A DNA stretch of 64,000 nt. Source: Labilithrix sp. (lineage in GTDB: Bacteria; Myxococcota_A; Polyangia; Polyangiales; Polyangiaceae). Under the pieces are notes generated by a model. It did not search any database, had not been told where the DNA came from, and worked only from the letters and a program-made list of their open reading frames with translations. Within the stretch, counting starts at the first letter, position 1; each line of letters begins with the position of its first letter. Below are positions 63,570 through 64,000 of the stretch, one piece after another. The position numbers and the translations under genes are program-made. The stretch is from assembly GCA_019637225.1 (NCBI GenBank), contig JAHBWC010000027.1, positions 1-64,000 of the forward strand, written 5' to 3'.

Positions 63570-64000
63570 GAGCCAAGCCCCGCCGCGCCCGAGACCTCGA
63601 AGCGCGTGTGCATGCCGTCGTCGCGCAGCGCGAGCACGCCGGACGGGTTCTTCGGGCCCCGCTTGAGCCACGTCACGCGCGAGCGGGCCGGCAGCGCGAG
63701 GCAAGTCGCCGGCGCGAAGCGGCGCGCCATGACCTGGATGCGCTCGCGATCGTCGAGGCGGAGGCGGAACTCCGGCTGCGGGAGGCACACGACGTCGCCG
63801 ACGAGCGCGAGTCCCTCGTCGAGGACCTCGGCGGCGCCGGGCCCTTGCGGCGGCGAGTGGTGGAAGAGGACGACACGCTCGCTCACCGCCATCGCGCCGC
63901 CGCACCACGCGAAGACGACCTTGCCGGCCGTGAGCTTCGCGACGTCGAACAACCGGAGGCGGTTGAGGAGCGACGCGACGTGACCGCCCGCGATCGCGAT
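63566..64000 (-). CDS. Peptidase S51/glutamine-amidotransferase-fold hydrolase (5' part outside window)
   Basis: 144 codons are visible and the frame is open at the right edge, so the start lies beyond 64000. GGHVASLLNRLRLFDVAKLTAGKVVFAWCGGAMAVSERVV resembles the nucleophile region of cyanophycinase/dipeptidase-E-like enzymes, where WSAGAM is usual; here the nucleophile position is Cys (AWCGGAM), as in class-I glutamine amidotransferases. LFHHSPPQGPGAAEVLDEGLALVGDVVCLPQPEFRLRLDD is also family-like. A TTG at 63952 would give a 128-residue stub and is rejected. It overlaps the Fes-like gene by ATGA. Confidence 0.75.
   Translation of the reverse strand: MAIAGGHVASLLNRLRLFDVAKLTAGKVVFAWCGGAMAVSERVVLFHHSPPQGPGAAEVLDEGLALVGDVVCLPQPEFRLRLDDRERIQVMARRFAPATCLALPARSRVTWLKRGPKNPSGVLALRDDGMHTRFEVSGAAGLGS

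Overview
The window is very GC-rich, densely coding DNA from a bacterium. It most likely comes from the Myxococcota, in the Polyangia/Sorangiineae direction. The reasons are strongly GC-ending codons, many lipoproteins with Ala/Leu signal peptides ending in a Cys, Ser/Thr kinases with long Pro-rich tails and a C-terminal membrane anchor, two sulfatase-modifying-factor-like lipo/membrane proteins, an alkylglycerone-phosphate synthase-like enzyme of ether-lipid synthesis, and a small TIGR04563-type protein. There is no rRNA, no convincing insertion sequence, no prophage and no CRISPR array. Two tRNA genes are present: a CAT-anticodon tRNA and tRNA-Cys.

Layout. 1-5.5 kb holds a disordered membrane protein running off the left edge, a zinc-ribbon Ser/Thr kinase, a coiled-coil zinc-ribbon protein, tRNA(CAT) and a lipoprotein. 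5.5-13.6 kb holds a fused homocysteine methyltransferase/methylene-THF reductase, the ether-lipid synthase with a half-size FAD-domain partner, a matrixin-like lipoprotein, an OPA-type MFS carrier and a di-heme lipoprotein. 14-24.7 kb holds a trypsin-like lipoprotein with an altered catalytic serine, a two-gene YeeE/YedE sulfur transporter, a cNMP-binding membrane protein, a beta-propeller lipoprotein, an ATP-grasp enzyme, a LysR regulator, a cobalamin riboswitch with its lipoprotein gene, and serS. 24.7-32.6 kb holds a second disordered membrane protein, tRNA-Cys, minisatellites, a GH-A-like hydrolase, an FGE-fold membrane protein, a tiny lipoprotein with a strong terminator, an ATP-grasp enzyme and a HIT protein.

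32.6-40.7 kb is the core housekeeping block: rpmE, DUF1385 and prfA in conserved order, ssb, a DUF6263 lipoprotein, a GT2 glycosyltransferase and the carboxy-terminal protease ctpA. 40.8-54.2 kb is accessory: a TIGR04563 small protein, hydrolases, a probable secreted Fam20-like kinase lipoprotein, the alkylation-repair glycosylase AlkC, further lipoproteins, an ECF sigma factor with a membrane partner, a heme-oxygenase-fold diiron enzyme and a secreted metalloprotease-like protein.

54.2-64 kb is the most system-like part. Two minus-strand operons flank a plus-strand Ser/Thr kinase. They encode a GCS2 carboxylate-amine ligase fused to CBS domains, an ATP-grasp ligase, two alpha/beta-hydrolase esterases, an M14-type aspartoacylase-like amidohydrolase, an S51/glutamine-amidotransferase-fold hydrolase and a PrxQ peroxiredoxin. 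Two C-N ligases combined with several amide, peptide and ester hydrolases look like a locus that makes and removes a small peptide or amide-linked metabolite. Its product cannot be read from the sequence.
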